A stretch of DNA of 64,000 nt. It comes from Hyphomicrobiales bacterium (GTDB lineage Bacteria; Pseudomonadota; Alphaproteobacteria; Rhizobiales; JAJFHR01). The notes under the pieces are model-generated. The model did not search any database, was not told the DNA's origin, and worked only from the letters and a program-made list of their open reading frames with translations. Positions within the stretch are counted from its first letter, which is position 1. Each line of letters opens with the position of its first letter. The stretch lies in NCBI GenBank assembly GCA_021775475.1, contig JAJFHS010000041.1, positions 62,001 to 126,000 of the forward strand. Direction: 5' to 3'. Both the position numbers and the translations under genes were made by a program. This document shows positions 40,314 to 49,390 of the stretch, piece by piece.

Positions 40314-41040
40314 GATTGTGATCATGGTGGTGGGCATAAAGCCCGAGGGTTTGTGCGGCCTTATTGCCAAACATTTTGATATACTCCGGGTTGTTTCCCA
40401 CCTCTTGCGGGTGGCCCTCACAGCACACATGGGCGTTAAGACAGATGACCCGGTCACTTTGTGCCATGACGATGTGGAGGTCGTGAGAGATCATCAATAT
40501 GGCACAGCCGCGCTGTTGCCTGATGTCACTGATGAGCTGGTAAAGGGCTACCTGACCGGAAAAATCCACACCCTGCACCGGCTCATCAAGGATCAGCAAA
40601 TCAGGTTCGCGCAATAATGCCCGCGCCAGTAAAACCCGTTGTTGTTCGCCACCTGAAAGCGAAGAGACAGATTGGTCAATGAGGTGAGAAACTCCTGTGG
40701 TCGCCAGAGCCTGTTGCACCGCTGCACGGGTGGCCTTGACGGTGAGCGTCATCAGGCGGTTGACATTCAGCGGGATAAGCGGGTCGATGGTAAATTGTTG
40801 CGGGACATAGCCGATGCGCAAGCCTGATTTGCGTTTCACAACCCCATGGCCTGGCGTCAGCAATCCCAGAATAACTTTAACAAGCGTGGTTTTTCCCGCA
40901 CCGTTGGGCCCGATCAATGTGACGATTTCGCCTGTGTTGATGTCAAGGTGGGCACCATCAAGAATTTTCTTTGATCCGATGTCCACATCAATGTCGTGCG
41001 CTGATATCAGCGGTTGTGATATCTCTTTGTGGCTCACCAT
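40306..41040 (-). CDS. znuC: Zinc ABC transporter ATP-binding protein
   Basis: 'GPNGAGKTTLVKVILGLLTPGHG', 'LSGGEQQRVLLARALLREPDLLILDEPVQGVD'; His-rich C-terminus YAHHHDHNHD. Confidence 0.95.
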   Translation of the reverse strand: MVSHKEISQPLISAHDIDVDIGSKKILDGAHLDINTGEIVTLIGPNGAGKTTLVKVILGLLTPGHGVVKRKSGLRIGYVPQQFTIDPLIPLNVNRLMTLTVKATRAAVQQALATTGVSHLIDQSVSSLSGGEQQRVLLARALLREPDLLILDEPVQGVDFSGQVALYQLISDIRQQRGCAILMISHDLHIVMAQSDRVICLNAHVCCEGHPQEVGNNPEYIKMFGNKAAQTLGLYAHHHDHNHD

Positions 41041-41043
41041 GAT

Positions 41044-41523
41044 CTAGGCCGCACAACAATGGGCGCAGACGCCGGTCACTTCAACCACCGGCTCATCAAC
41101 GCTGAACCCGGCCTTGCCCGCAGCTTCTTTCAAGGCGCGCGTTACCGCTGGCAATTCCAATTCGCCGACGCCACCACAGGCCTTGCAGATCAACAATTGC
41201 ACTGGATTTGACCCGTGGCTATGATGGCAGGCGATGAAAGCATTGAGGCTGGAAATTCTGTGGACCAGGCCCACGGAGATGAGAAAATCGAGCGCTCGAT
41301 AGACGGTTACCGGGGCTGCGCGCTGACCCTGCTTTGCCATCACTTCCAACACATCATAAGCACCGGTGGCCTTATGGCTGCTGCCGATAATTTTTAAAAT
41401 AGCGAGACGTTGCACCGTCAATCTCACGCCCGCCTTGATGCACAGTTGTTCAGCATGGCGCACAAGTCTGGCGACACACCTTTGGTGATCATGTTCAGGT
41501 TTGGGAAAAGAACCGGATGTCAT
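41044..41523 (-). CDS. zur: Fur-family zinc uptake regulator Zur
   Basis: 'GVRLTVQRLAILKIIGSSHKATGAYDVLEVM', CxxC pairs 'LLICKACGG' and 'GVCAHC'; operonic with znuCB. Confidence 0.92.
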   Translation of the reverse strand: MTSGSFPKPEHDHQRCVARLVRHAEQLCIKAGVRLTVQRLAILKIIGSSHKATGAYDVLEVMAKQGQRAAPVTVYRALDFLISVGLVHRISSLNAFIACHHSHGSNPVQLLICKACGGVGELELPAVTRALKEAAGKAGFSVDEPVVEVTGVCAHCCAA

Positions 41524-41549
41524 GGCACGGTCACCTTCGTGTAAATTAT

Positions 41550-41580
41550 CAAAACATGTTTTGTAATGTTATACTATTGC
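41550..41580. promoter_or_regulatory. Candidate Zur operator region: CAAAACATGTTTTG palindrome and GTAATGTTATACTATTGC
   Basis: Perfect 14-bp palindrome (41550-41563) abutting an imperfect Zur-like dyad (41563-41580), upstream of zur. Confidence 0.45.
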
Positions 41581-41666
41581 ATTTGTTATTTAAATTCAAA
41601 CCTTGATTTTCATCGTTGCGGCTGTGAATGTGGTTTGCTTAAAAAAAAGAATAAACAAGGCCACAC

Positions 41667-42419
41667 ATGAAAGAGCTTTACAATCTCGCTTTTGAAACTG
41701 ATGCCGGAATTGCCAGCCGCGCCGCTATTGGCGTGATTGTGCTGGCCAGTGACGGTACACTGGAATTTGAGTTCAGGCAGATTTGTGACCTGCCCGGCGT
41801 TGGTCTTTTTCACAGCCGGATTTACAATGACAACACGATTACACCGGAAACCCTGAAGGCGATGGAGGCTGGCATAACGCAGGCGTGTGAGGTTATTTTA
41901 CCGGGATGCCCTCTTGATGTGGTTGCCTACGGTTGCACTTCGGCTTCTATTGTCATGGGCGAGGATCAGGTTTTCGAACTGATACACAAAAGCCGCCCCG
42001 AAGCTCAGTGCACCACGCCGGTAACGGCGGCATTCGCTGCTTTTAAGGCACTGGGTGTTAAGAATATCGGCATTCTCACACCCTATCGCGCTGACGTTAA
42101 CGTAAAGGTCAAAGCCTATTTTGAAAAGGCTGGCTTCGCTGTGCCGGTGTTTGCTTCATTCAATGAGGAAAATGACCCGACGGTTGCCCGCATCAGCCCC
42201 AGTTCAATCAAGGCTGCAGTTTTGGAAGTGGGTGGGCACGCGCAAGTTGAAGCGGTATTTGTCTCGTGCACCGCTTTGCGGCTGGTAAATAGTGTTGCAG
42301 AAATTGAAGCCGAGTTGGGCAAACCGGTAACCTCTTCAAACCATGCTTTGGCCTGGCATTGTCTGCGTCTGGCCAATGTGCCCGACGCGCTGCCATATGG
42401 GCGTTTATTTTCTCTATAG
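41667..42419 (+). CDS. Asp/Glu racemase superfamily (maleate cis-trans isomerase / arylmalonate decarboxylase-like)
   Basis: 'VVAYGCTSASIVMGED', 'AAFKALGVKNIGILTPYRADVN', 'AVFVSCTALRLVNSVAEIEAELGKPVTSSNHALAWHCLRLA'. Confidence 0.92.
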   Translation: MKELYNLAFETDAGIASRAAIGVIVLASDGTLEFEFRQICDLPGVGLFHSRIYNDNTITPETLKAMEAGITQACEVILPGCPLDVVAYGCTSASIVMGEDQVFELIHKSRPEAQCTTPVTAAFAAFKALGVKNIGILTPYRADVNVKVKAYFEKAGFAVPVFASFNEENDPTVARISPSSIKAAVLEVGGHAQVEAVFVSCTALRLVNSVAEIEAELGKPVTSSNHALAWHCLRLANVPDALPYGRLFSL

Positions 42420-42439
42420 GATAAGGTTAAATCTGAACT

Positions 42440-44026
42440 ATGACACCTCCCCGGATAAAAGAAAATTTCAGCACCTCGCAAGTGATCCGCAAAACCGTTT
42501 GCCAGTCGTCGGGCGGAATTGTTGCAGCCCAGCATCGCGTTGCTGCCGAAGTCGGCGCACGGGTGTTGAGCCAAGGCGGCAATGCTGTTGATGCCGCCAT
42601 TGCCACTTCCTTTGCCATTGGCGTGGTGGAGCCGTGGATGAGCGGTCTTGCCGGTGGTGGTGCCATGGTTATTTATGACGCCAAGCAGAACAAAACCCAC
42701 GCCATTGATTATGGCATGCGCTCACCCAAAGCCCTTAACATAAAAGACTATCCCTTAAGCACCGGCACGGCCAATGATCTGTTTGAATGGCCGCAAGTTG
42801 AAGGCGAGCGCAATTTGCATGGTCCCGGCTCGATAGCAGTTCCCGGACTGGTTGATGGTGTGCGCATTGCCCATGAAAAATTTGCCACCAGGCCGTGGGC
42901 CGAACTGGTGCAACCGGCTGTCGATCTGGCTATAGAAGGCCCGATACTCGACTGGTATTCGTCTTTGCTGATTATGTGTGCGGCGCGACAGATCAATCTT
43001 TATGATACTTCGCGCGAGATATATTTCCGCGATGGTTTTCCGATTATTTCCCAGTGGACGGCAGCGTTTGAAGATCATCTGGATTTCTCACAGCTGGCAC
43101 AGAGCCTGAAACAGGTAGCGGAAAAAGGGCCACGTGAGCTTTATGATGGTGATCTTGCCCGCGCTATTGTCTCTGACGTGCAAAAGCTTGGCGGCTGCCT
43201 TGGTGAAGATGATCTGAGCTCATACCGGGCAACGCTTGTTGAGCCGTTAAACATCAAGTACCGCGATGCGATCATTTCCGTGGTGCCGGGCCTCACCGCC
43301 GGGCCGACAATGGCGCATACATTGGCGCAACTTGAGCAAGCTATCCCAAATCCCGGCAACGCTCCCGATGCAGCGATGTTTGCAGCTTACGCAAATTCCC
43401 TGCAAAAAGCCTATGCGGATCGCCTTGCCACCATGGGTGACGTTGAAGGCGGGCGTGGCGAAACCTGCACCACTCATTTCAACGTTGTCGATGCAGATGG
43501 CAATATGGTGTCGATGACCCAGACACTTTTGTCGTTGTTTGGCTCCAAGGTCACCTTGCCGTCCAGCGGCATCTTGATGAACAATGGCGTCATGTGGTTT
43601 GATCCTGCACCGGGCAATCCTAATTCGCTTGGGCCGGATAAAAAATGCCTGATGAATGTGTGTCCGGCAATTGGTCACAACCGCGATATGTCATTTGCCG
43701 TTGGTGCATCGGGCGGGCGCAAAATCATGCCTGCTGTTATGCAACTGAGTTCGTTTTTATGCGATTTTGACATGGGATTAGAACAGGCTTTTCACCACCC
43801 GCGTATTGATATGAGTGGCGGCGGTGACGTGGTGGCGGACTTGGCCCTTGGTAAGGAGGTTCACCAATTGATTGGCCGGGACCACCCGCTTCAACCAGCG
43901 CGACGGCTAAGCTACCCCTATCACTTTGCCTGCCCCAGTGCGGTTTCTCGCAAATCAGGGGGGAATTTCGGCATATCGGAAATCATGTCACCGTGGGGTG
44001 ATGCCATCGCTGAGAATGGGTTTTAA
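42440..44026 (+). CDS. ggt: Gamma-glutamyltransferase family protein
   Basis: 'SSGGIVAAQHRVAAEVGARVLSQGGNAVDAAIATSFAIGVVEPWMSGLAGGGAMVIYD', catalytic Thr region 'ETCTTHFNVVDADGNMVSMTQTL'. Confidence 0.94.
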   Translation: MTPPRIKENFSTSQVIRKTVCQSSGGIVAAQHRVAAEVGARVLSQGGNAVDAAIATSFAIGVVEPWMSGLAGGGAMVIYDAKQNKTHAIDYGMRSPKALNIKDYPLSTGTANDLFEWPQVEGERNLHGPGSIAVPGLVDGVRIAHEKFATRPWAELVQPAVDLAIEGPILDWYSSLLIMCAARQINLYDTSREIYFRDGFPIISQWTAAFEDHLDFSQLAQSLKQVAEKGPRELYDGDLARAIVSDVQKLGGCLGEDDLSSYRATLVEPLNIKYRDAIISVVPGLTAGPTMAHTLAQLEQAIPNPGNAPDAAMFAAYANSLQKAYADRLATMGDVEGGRGETCTTHFNVVDADGNMVSMTQTLLSLFGSKVTLPSSGILMNNGVMWFDPAPGNPNSLGPDKKCLMNVCPAIGHNRDMSFAVGASGGRKIMPAVMQLSSFLCDFDMGLEQAFHHPRIDMSGGGDVVADLALGKEVHQLIGRDHPLQPARRLSYPYHFACPSAVSRKSGGNFGISEIMSPWGDAIAENGF

Positions 44027-44065
44027 ATTATGTTGCATTTATAATGGAGACATTTCACTCCAATT

Positions 44066-44181
44066 CGTCATCCCCGGGCTTGACCCGGGGATCCATACCG
44101 TATTCCTAAACCAGAACATCAAATTATCTTTATGTTGAAAATCCAGAGGAATGGATCCCCGGGTCAAGCCCGGGGATGACG
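44066..44181. repeat. Inverted repeat CGTCATCCCCGGGCTTGACCCGGGGATCCAT ... ATGGATCCCCGGGTCAAGCCCGGGGATGACG
   Basis: Perfect 31-bp arms (44066-44096 / 44151-44181), 54-bp spacer. Confidence 0.93.
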
Positions 44182-44230
44182 GATTAGAGGAGTTTGGTTG
44201 AGCAAGAAACGCTATAGGGAGATTTGAGTT

Positions 44231-45625
44231 TTGACACAGGAAAAACTTTTACAAAAAGCCGCACGCTTCTTCGATGATGGCTCTTATGTGGCTGAACTGG
44301 ACCGGTGGGTGGGCTATCATACCGAAAGCCAGCGCGATGATCGCGGCTCCGAACTCTACCGTTTTTTGGAAGAGGAAATTCTGCCTAAAGCTGAAGCAAT
44401 GGGATACGAGTGTCAGGTTTTCGATAACCCACTTGAAGGCGGCACACCGTTTTTCGTTGGCAGGCGCATTGAAGATAACACGCTGCCCACAGTTTTGACC
44501 TACGGCCATGGCGACGTCATTCTGGGTCAGGACGATTTGTGGCGCGAAGGCCTGAGCCCGTGGAAAATTGTCACTGAAGGCAGCAAAATCTACGGGCGTG
44601 GCACCGCTGACAACAAGGGGCAGTTGTGCATCAACATGAATGCTCTTGCTATGGTTTTAGAGGCGCGCGGGAGTTTAGGGTTTAACTCGATATTGCTGGT
44701 GGAAACCGGCGAAGAAGCGGGATCGCGCGGCCTGCCGGAGTTTGCCGAACAAAACAGGGAACTGCTTAAATCCGATGTGCTTATTGCGTCTGATGGCCCG
44801 CGCCTGCAGGTGGAACGTCCTACTATTTCACTGGGCACGCGAGGTGCCATCAACTTCAACCTCACCGTCGAATACCGCGAGGGCGCGCATCATTCGGGCA
44901 ACTGGGGCGGATTGTTAAAAGACCCCGGTATTGTTCTCGCCCACGCGCTGGCCTGCATCACCGACCGGCGTGGCCAGATTAAAGTAACTGAATGGCGACC
45001 CCAGACATTGACTGATGATGTGCGTGAAGCGCTGGAAGACTGCCCGGTAGTCAGTCCCGACAACGGGCCGCATGTGGATGTTGACTGGGGGGAGAAAAAT
45101 CTCACCCCGGCAGAACGTGTCTATGGCTGGAACAGTTTTGCCGTGCTCGCGTTTAAAACCGGCATTCCCGAAGCGCCGGTCAATGCTATTGCCGGAATTG
45201 CAACAGCGCACTGCCAGTTGCGTTATGTGATTGGCACTGACCCGGAGGATATAATCCCGGCGCTGCGCCGTCATCTTGACGACCATGGTTTTGAAATGGT
45301 TGATTTGGAACAGGCAGACAAGGGCTTTTTTGCCGCAACCCGCCTCGCGCCCAAAGACCCGTGGGTGATCTGGTTAAAAGCGGCGATAGAAAATTCTTGC
45401 GGCAAGAAACCGGCGGTTTTGCCTAATTCGGGTGGCTCTTTGCCCAATGATGTGTTTGCCGATATTTTAGGCCTGCCGACCTTGTGGATCCCGCATTCTT
45501 ACCCGGCGTGTTCCCAGCATGCGCCCGATGAACATATACTGGCACCGCTTACCCGCGAAGCATTGGGGATTATGACAGGCGTATTCTGGCAGCTGGGTGA
45601 AAGCGGCGGTCCTGACCTTAAGTAA
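44231..45625 (+). CDS. M20 family metallopeptidase (ArgE/DapE/peptidase)
   Basis: 'VLTYGHGDVILGQ', 'GRGTADNKGQLCINMNAL', 'LVETGEEAGSRGL'; TTG start. Confidence 0.92.
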   Translation: MTQEKLLQKAARFFDDGSYVAELDRWVGYHTESQRDDRGSELYRFLEEEILPKAEAMGYECQVFDNPLEGGTPFFVGRRIEDNTLPTVLTYGHGDVILGQDDLWREGLSPWKIVTEGSKIYGRGTADNKGQLCINMNALAMVLEARGSLGFNSILLVETGEEAGSRGLPEFAEQNRELLKSDVLIASDGPRLQVERPTISLGTRGAINFNLTVEYREGAHHSGNWGGLLKDPGIVLAHALACITDRRGQIKVTEWRPQTLTDDVREALEDCPVVSPDNGPHVDVDWGEKNLTPAERVYGWNSFAVLAFKTGIPEAPVNAIAGIATAHCQLRYVIGTDPEDIIPALRRHLDDHGFEMVDLEQADKGFFAATRLAPKDPWVIWLKAAIENSCGKKPAVLPNSGGSLPNDVFADILGLPTLWIPHSYPACSQHAPDEHILAPLTREALGIMTGVFWQLGESGGPDLK

Positions 45626-45636
45626 TTTTCACACAA

Positions 45637-45650
45637 TTGACACGGATCAA
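45637..45650. promoter_or_regulatory. FNR/FnrL-type box TTGAC-ACGG-ATCAA upstream of hemN
   Basis: Matches TTGA(T/C)-N4-ATCAA; 36 bp upstream of the likely hemN ATG (45686). Confidence 0.7.
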
Positions 45651-45685
45651 AGTAGCTTTGGTGGGTGAATGCCACAACTGGAGCC

Positions 45686-47035
45686 ATGGACGATAATTTG
45701 CTTGAATATGCCCGTATGGCGGTACCGCGATATACGAGCTACCCAACCGCGGTGCAATTTCACGATGGTGTCGGGCCAGACGATTATCTTGGCTGGCTCG
45801 GAGAAATTACGTCTGAAAAGCCGATCTCCCTTTATGTGCATATTCCTTTCTGTCAATCGCTGTGCTGGTATTGCGGCTGCAATACCACTGTGCCCAATGG
45901 TTACGACCGGGTCGCAAGGTATCTGCTGGCGCTGAAGACCGAGATTGACTTGGTTGCAGAAAAAATCAGCCCGCAAGTGACGGTAAGCCATCTGCATTTT
46001 GGCGGTGGCACGCCTTCATATCTTGAGCCGGAACATTTCGAGCAGCTTTGCGCCCTGCTGAAGAACAGTTTTAATTTTAGTGCCGATGCGGAACTTGCCG
46101 TTGAAGCTGATCCGCGGACCTTGTCACCAGAGATTATTGCAGCTTTTTCAAACAGCGGCATCTCGCGGGTGAGCCTTGGCGTTCAGGACTTCAATCCCAA
46201 AGTTCAGGCGCTGATCAATCGCATTCAATCACAAGACATGGTGGCGCGTTGTGTCACACAGCTCAGGGTTAAAAATATCACCGGCATTAACTTTGATCTT
46301 ATGTACGGGCTGCCGGGGCAAAGCGTCGAGACGGTTAAACAAACAGCTGTAACGGCCGCCGGAATGAAGCCGGATCGTATTGCGGTATTTGGTTATGCGC
46401 ATGTGCCATGGTTCAAAAAACATCAACGCGTTATTCGCACCGAATTATTGCCAGACATTGAGCAGCGGATGGAACAGGCCGATGTCATTGCCCAAACGTT
46501 GCAGGAAAACGGCTATATTCGCATTGGTTTTGATCATTTCGCCCTGCCGGAAGACCCGTTGTCGATTGCCCAGACACAAGGGCATTTACGCCGGAATTTT
46601 CAGGGCTACACCACTGATATTGCCGAAACACTTGTCGGCTTTGGAGCATCTTCGATCAGCACCATGCCCCAGGGGTATTGTCAAAATTCCCCGGATCTTG
46701 GGCAATATACCGCGCGGCTTGAAAACGGAGAACTCGCTATTGCGCGCGGTCTAGCCTTAGGTGACGACGACATATTGAGGCGCGATGTTATCAACACACT
46801 CATGTGTCATTTTAACGTCGACGTGGAACAGGTTTGCTTAAGCCATAACAAAGCGCCTGACGCGCTCGATGATTGTTTTCCAGCCCTAAAAACACTTGAA
46901 CGCGATGGTTTGATAGAGCTAGACAGACGCCAGATCACGGCAACACCCAAGGGCCGACGCTTTATCCGCAATATATCGGCGTGTTTTGACCAATACCTGC
47001 AACAGGACACTGAAAAGCACTCTCTGGCCGTTTGA
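45686..47035 (+). CDS. hemN: Oxygen-independent coproporphyrinogen III oxidase
   Basis: 'PRYTSYPTAVQFHDGV', radical-SAM 'YVHIPFCQSLCWYCGCNT', 'HLHFGGGTPSYL'. ATG 45686 preferred over GTG 45665. Confidence 0.95.
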   Translation: MDDNLLEYARMAVPRYTSYPTAVQFHDGVGPDDYLGWLGEITSEKPISLYVHIPFCQSLCWYCGCNTTVPNGYDRVARYLLALKTEIDLVAEKISPQVTVSHLHFGGGTPSYLEPEHFEQLCALLKNSFNFSADAELAVEADPRTLSPEIIAAFSNSGISRVSLGVQDFNPKVQALINRIQSQDMVARCVTQLRVKNITGINFDLMYGLPGQSVETVKQTAVTAAGMKPDRIAVFGYAHVPWFKKHQRVIRTELLPDIEQRMEQADVIAQTLQENGYIRIGFDHFALPEDPLSIAQTQGHLRRNFQGYTTDIAETLVGFGASSISTMPQGYCQNSPDLGQYTARLENGELAIARGLALGDDDILRRDVINTLMCHFNVDVEQVCLSHNKAPDALDDCFPALKTLERDGLIELDRRQITATPKGRRFIRNISACFDQYLQQDTEKHSLAV

Positions 47036-47103
47036 TTGTATCCTCACCGTTTCTTTGTGATTATGATCCATGTGGGTTTGGCGCAATCGTATGAAGGACC
47101 GTC

Positions 47104-48177
47104 ATGGCTAAGAAAATTGTTGTTATCGGTGCCGGAATAATCGGAGCGTCAATTGCCTATCATCTCAGCGCCAACGGTGCTGATGTAACGGTGATTGAAA
47201 AATCAGCGCCAGCAAGTGGTGCTACAGCCACGTCGTTTGCCTGGATCAATGCTAATTTTGCTGAAACGCCAGAGTTTTTCGCCCTTAGAACGGCAAGCAT
47301 CGCCGCCTGGCAGATCCTCGAAAAAGAAATAGATCATGCTGACTTCAAGGTTCGCTGGGGCGGAAGCCTGAGCTGGGGAGACGGTAACGCGGAACAGGCG
47401 GGCCATGCCAAAGCTTTAACAGAGCTTGGGTATGTCATTAAAATTATCGATCCGACGGAGTTTTCAGCACTTGAACCCACCATCAGGCCACCTGAAGGTG
47501 ATTGCCTTCACGCGCTGGACGAAGGAGCCATTGACCCCGTCAGCGCCACCAGAGTTTTGCTGCAGGCGGCAGCCGGGCACGGTGCCAGAATGGTCTATGG
47601 CTGCGGCATCGATCAGCTTTTGATGCAGAATAGCCGCGTTACCGGTGTTGCCACACCATTTGGCGAGATTGCCGCTGATGAGGTTGTGGTTGCTGCCGGA
47701 GTTTGGAGCCACGACCTTGCAGCACAGGCCGGGGTTGGTCTGCCCATGGATAATTCTCACAGTATTATTGTTCGCACCACGCAGGCCAAGCCGCTGATAT
47801 CGCGCGTCATTCTTTCGCCTGATGTGCATTTTCGTCAGGATCTGGATGGGTCGGTTATTTTCGCGGAAAGTTTCAGTGGTGGTGAAATTTGCGGTGATCC
47901 CTCAAACAGTGCCGCCAAAATCCTCAAACTTCTCCGGCACAGGGTGCCTGATCTGGGGCGCATTGAAATAGAGAATATCTATGTGGGCAATCGCCCTATT
48001 CCAGCAGACGGTTTTCCGGTAATCGGGCGAGCGTCCGGCGCGCAAGGGCTTTATCTCGCGACCATGCACAGTGGCATTACGTTGGCACCAATTGTTGGCA
48101 AACTAGCCACAAATGAAATTTTGAATGGAGCGGACGACGAAATGCTTGCACCTTACCGCCTGTCACGGTTTCAATAA
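47104..48177 (+). CDS. FAD-dependent oxidoreductase (DadA/DAO family)
   Basis: 'KIVVIGAGIIGASIAYHLSANGADVTVIEKSAPASGATATSFAWINANF'. Confidence 0.93.
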   Translation: MAKKIVVIGAGIIGASIAYHLSANGADVTVIEKSAPASGATATSFAWINANFAETPEFFALRTASIAAWQILEKEIDHADFKVRWGGSLSWGDGNAEQAGHAKALTELGYVIKIIDPTEFSALEPTIRPPEGDCLHALDEGAIDPVSATRVLLQAAAGHGARMVYGCGIDQLLMQNSRVTGVATPFGEIAADEVVVAAGVWSHDLAAQAGVGLPMDNSHSIIVRTTQAKPLISRVILSPDVHFRQDLDGSVIFAESFSGGEICGDPSNSAAKILKLLRHRVPDLGRIEIENIYVGNRPIPADGFPVIGRASGAQGLYLATMHSGITLAPIVGKLATNEILNGADDEMLAPYRLSRFQ

Positions 48178-48672
48178 TTACATTACCAGACGCGGTAAAT
48201 CTGTGACCCCGACATCGTATCCGGCCTGATTGAGCAAGGTACTCAACTGGCCGCGATGATGGGTTTGATGGTTAAAAATCTGCGAGACCAGCAGCCAATG
48301 CGGCTGAGTGCGTTGTGTACCATCAATAGTTGTGGTCCAGGTCAAATCAGTCAACAGCCATTCGTCGGTCATGTCTGCCGTCCATTGGCAAATATCTGTA
48401 TCAAGGTCAATGCGGGCTTTAGCCATTTCATCAAAATCAGCAAACAGTTCACAGCCAATTTTCACCAACGGATACTCTTTAGCCGCCAGCCGGTTCATCC
48501 ACGCCCTGTCACCAAGGAGAATGTGATCAAGTGTGCCGTGGATTGATTTGAAATAGGCACCGCGATCCTGTTTTCTGTCATCATCAGAAATTTCGGCGCA
48601 GATTTCAAAAATGCGCTGGTTCATAGTCTGATTGTATTGGGCAAAAGCCTGATATTGATCCAGCAAGGTCAT
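48178..48672 (-). CDS. DinB family protein
   Basis: 'YNQTMNQRIFEICAEISDDDRKQDRGAYFKSIHGTLDHILLGDRAWMNRL...QIFNHQTHHRGQLSTLLNQAGYDVGVTDL'; ATG 48672 preferred. Confidence 0.94.
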   Translation of the reverse strand: MTLLDQYQAFAQYNQTMNQRIFEICAEISDDDRKQDRGAYFKSIHGTLDHILLGDRAWMNRLAAKEYPLVKIGCELFADFDEMAKARIDLDTDICQWTADMTDEWLLTDLTWTTTIDGTQRTQPHWLLVSQIFNHQTHHRGQLSTLLNQAGYDVGVTDLPRLVM

Positions 48673-48676
48673 CGCC

Positions 48677-49390
48677 CTAAATCGCCAGATATTCGTTGCG
48701 GAGTTCTTCGCTGTCCAGCATTTCCTGAGCAGTGCCGCGAAAGACAATCTCCCCGGTATCCAGAATGATGGCCTTGTCAGCCAACTTGAGGGCGGCGACA
48801 GCATTTTGCTCCACCAGTATCGTGGTAATCCCCAGTTCCTTGATGTTTTGCAGGATGCGTTCTATTTCCTGAACAATAATCGGGGCAAGGCCTTCATAAG
48901 GTTCATCCAGCAACAGCAGTTTAATGTCGCGGGCAAGAGCGCGGGCAACAGCCAGCATTTGCTGCTCACCACCGGAAAGGGTGGTGCCTTCCTGCTGACG
49001 ACGTTCGGCGAGGCGGGGAAAATGATCATAGATCTTTTCCAGCGACCAGCCAATGGGTTCGGCAATCTGTGCCAGCTTGAGGTTTTCTTCAACACTCAAA
49101 CCACCAATGATGCAGCGATCTTCCTGCACCAGAGCCACACCCAGCCGGGCGGCTTCAAACGAGGGCATGTCATGCAGGGCATGACCATCCATCCAAATTT
49201 CGCCACGATGCAGAGAGGGATCCGCCATGCGCGCAATCGTGCGTAAGGTTGAGGTTTTACCCGCCCCATTGCGGCCCAGCAGTGCCAGGATTTCGCCTTC
49301 TTCCAAATCAAAGCTCACCCCTTGCACAATATAGCTCTCGCCATAGTAGGAATGGATATCATTAACGGAGAAAAATGGTTTTTTACTCAT
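48677..49390 (-). CDS. livF: Branched-chain amino acid ABC transporter ATP-binding protein LivF-like
   Basis: 'LLGRNGAGKTSTLRTIARM', 'LSGGEQQMLAVARALARDIKLLLLDEPYEGLAPIIV'. Confidence 0.93.
   Translation of the reverse strand: MSKKPFFSVNDIHSYYGESYIVQGVSFDLEEGEILALLGRNGAGKTSTLRTIARMADPSLHRGEIWMDGHALHDMPSFEAARLGVALVQEDRCIIGGLSVEENLKLAQIAEPIGWSLEKIYDHFPRLAERRQQEGTTLSGGEQQMLAVARALARDIKLLLLDEPYEGLAPIIVQEIERILQNIKELGITTILVEQNAVAALKLADKAIILDTGEIVFRGTAQEMLDSEELRNEYLAI

Noticed and set aside
43926-44138. 70-aa ORF ending VIPGLDPGIHTVF
   Set aside because: 'VIPGLDPGIH' is the translation of the GTCATCCCCGGGCTTGACCCGGGGATCCA repeat; the ORF also overlaps the ggt 3' end in another frame.
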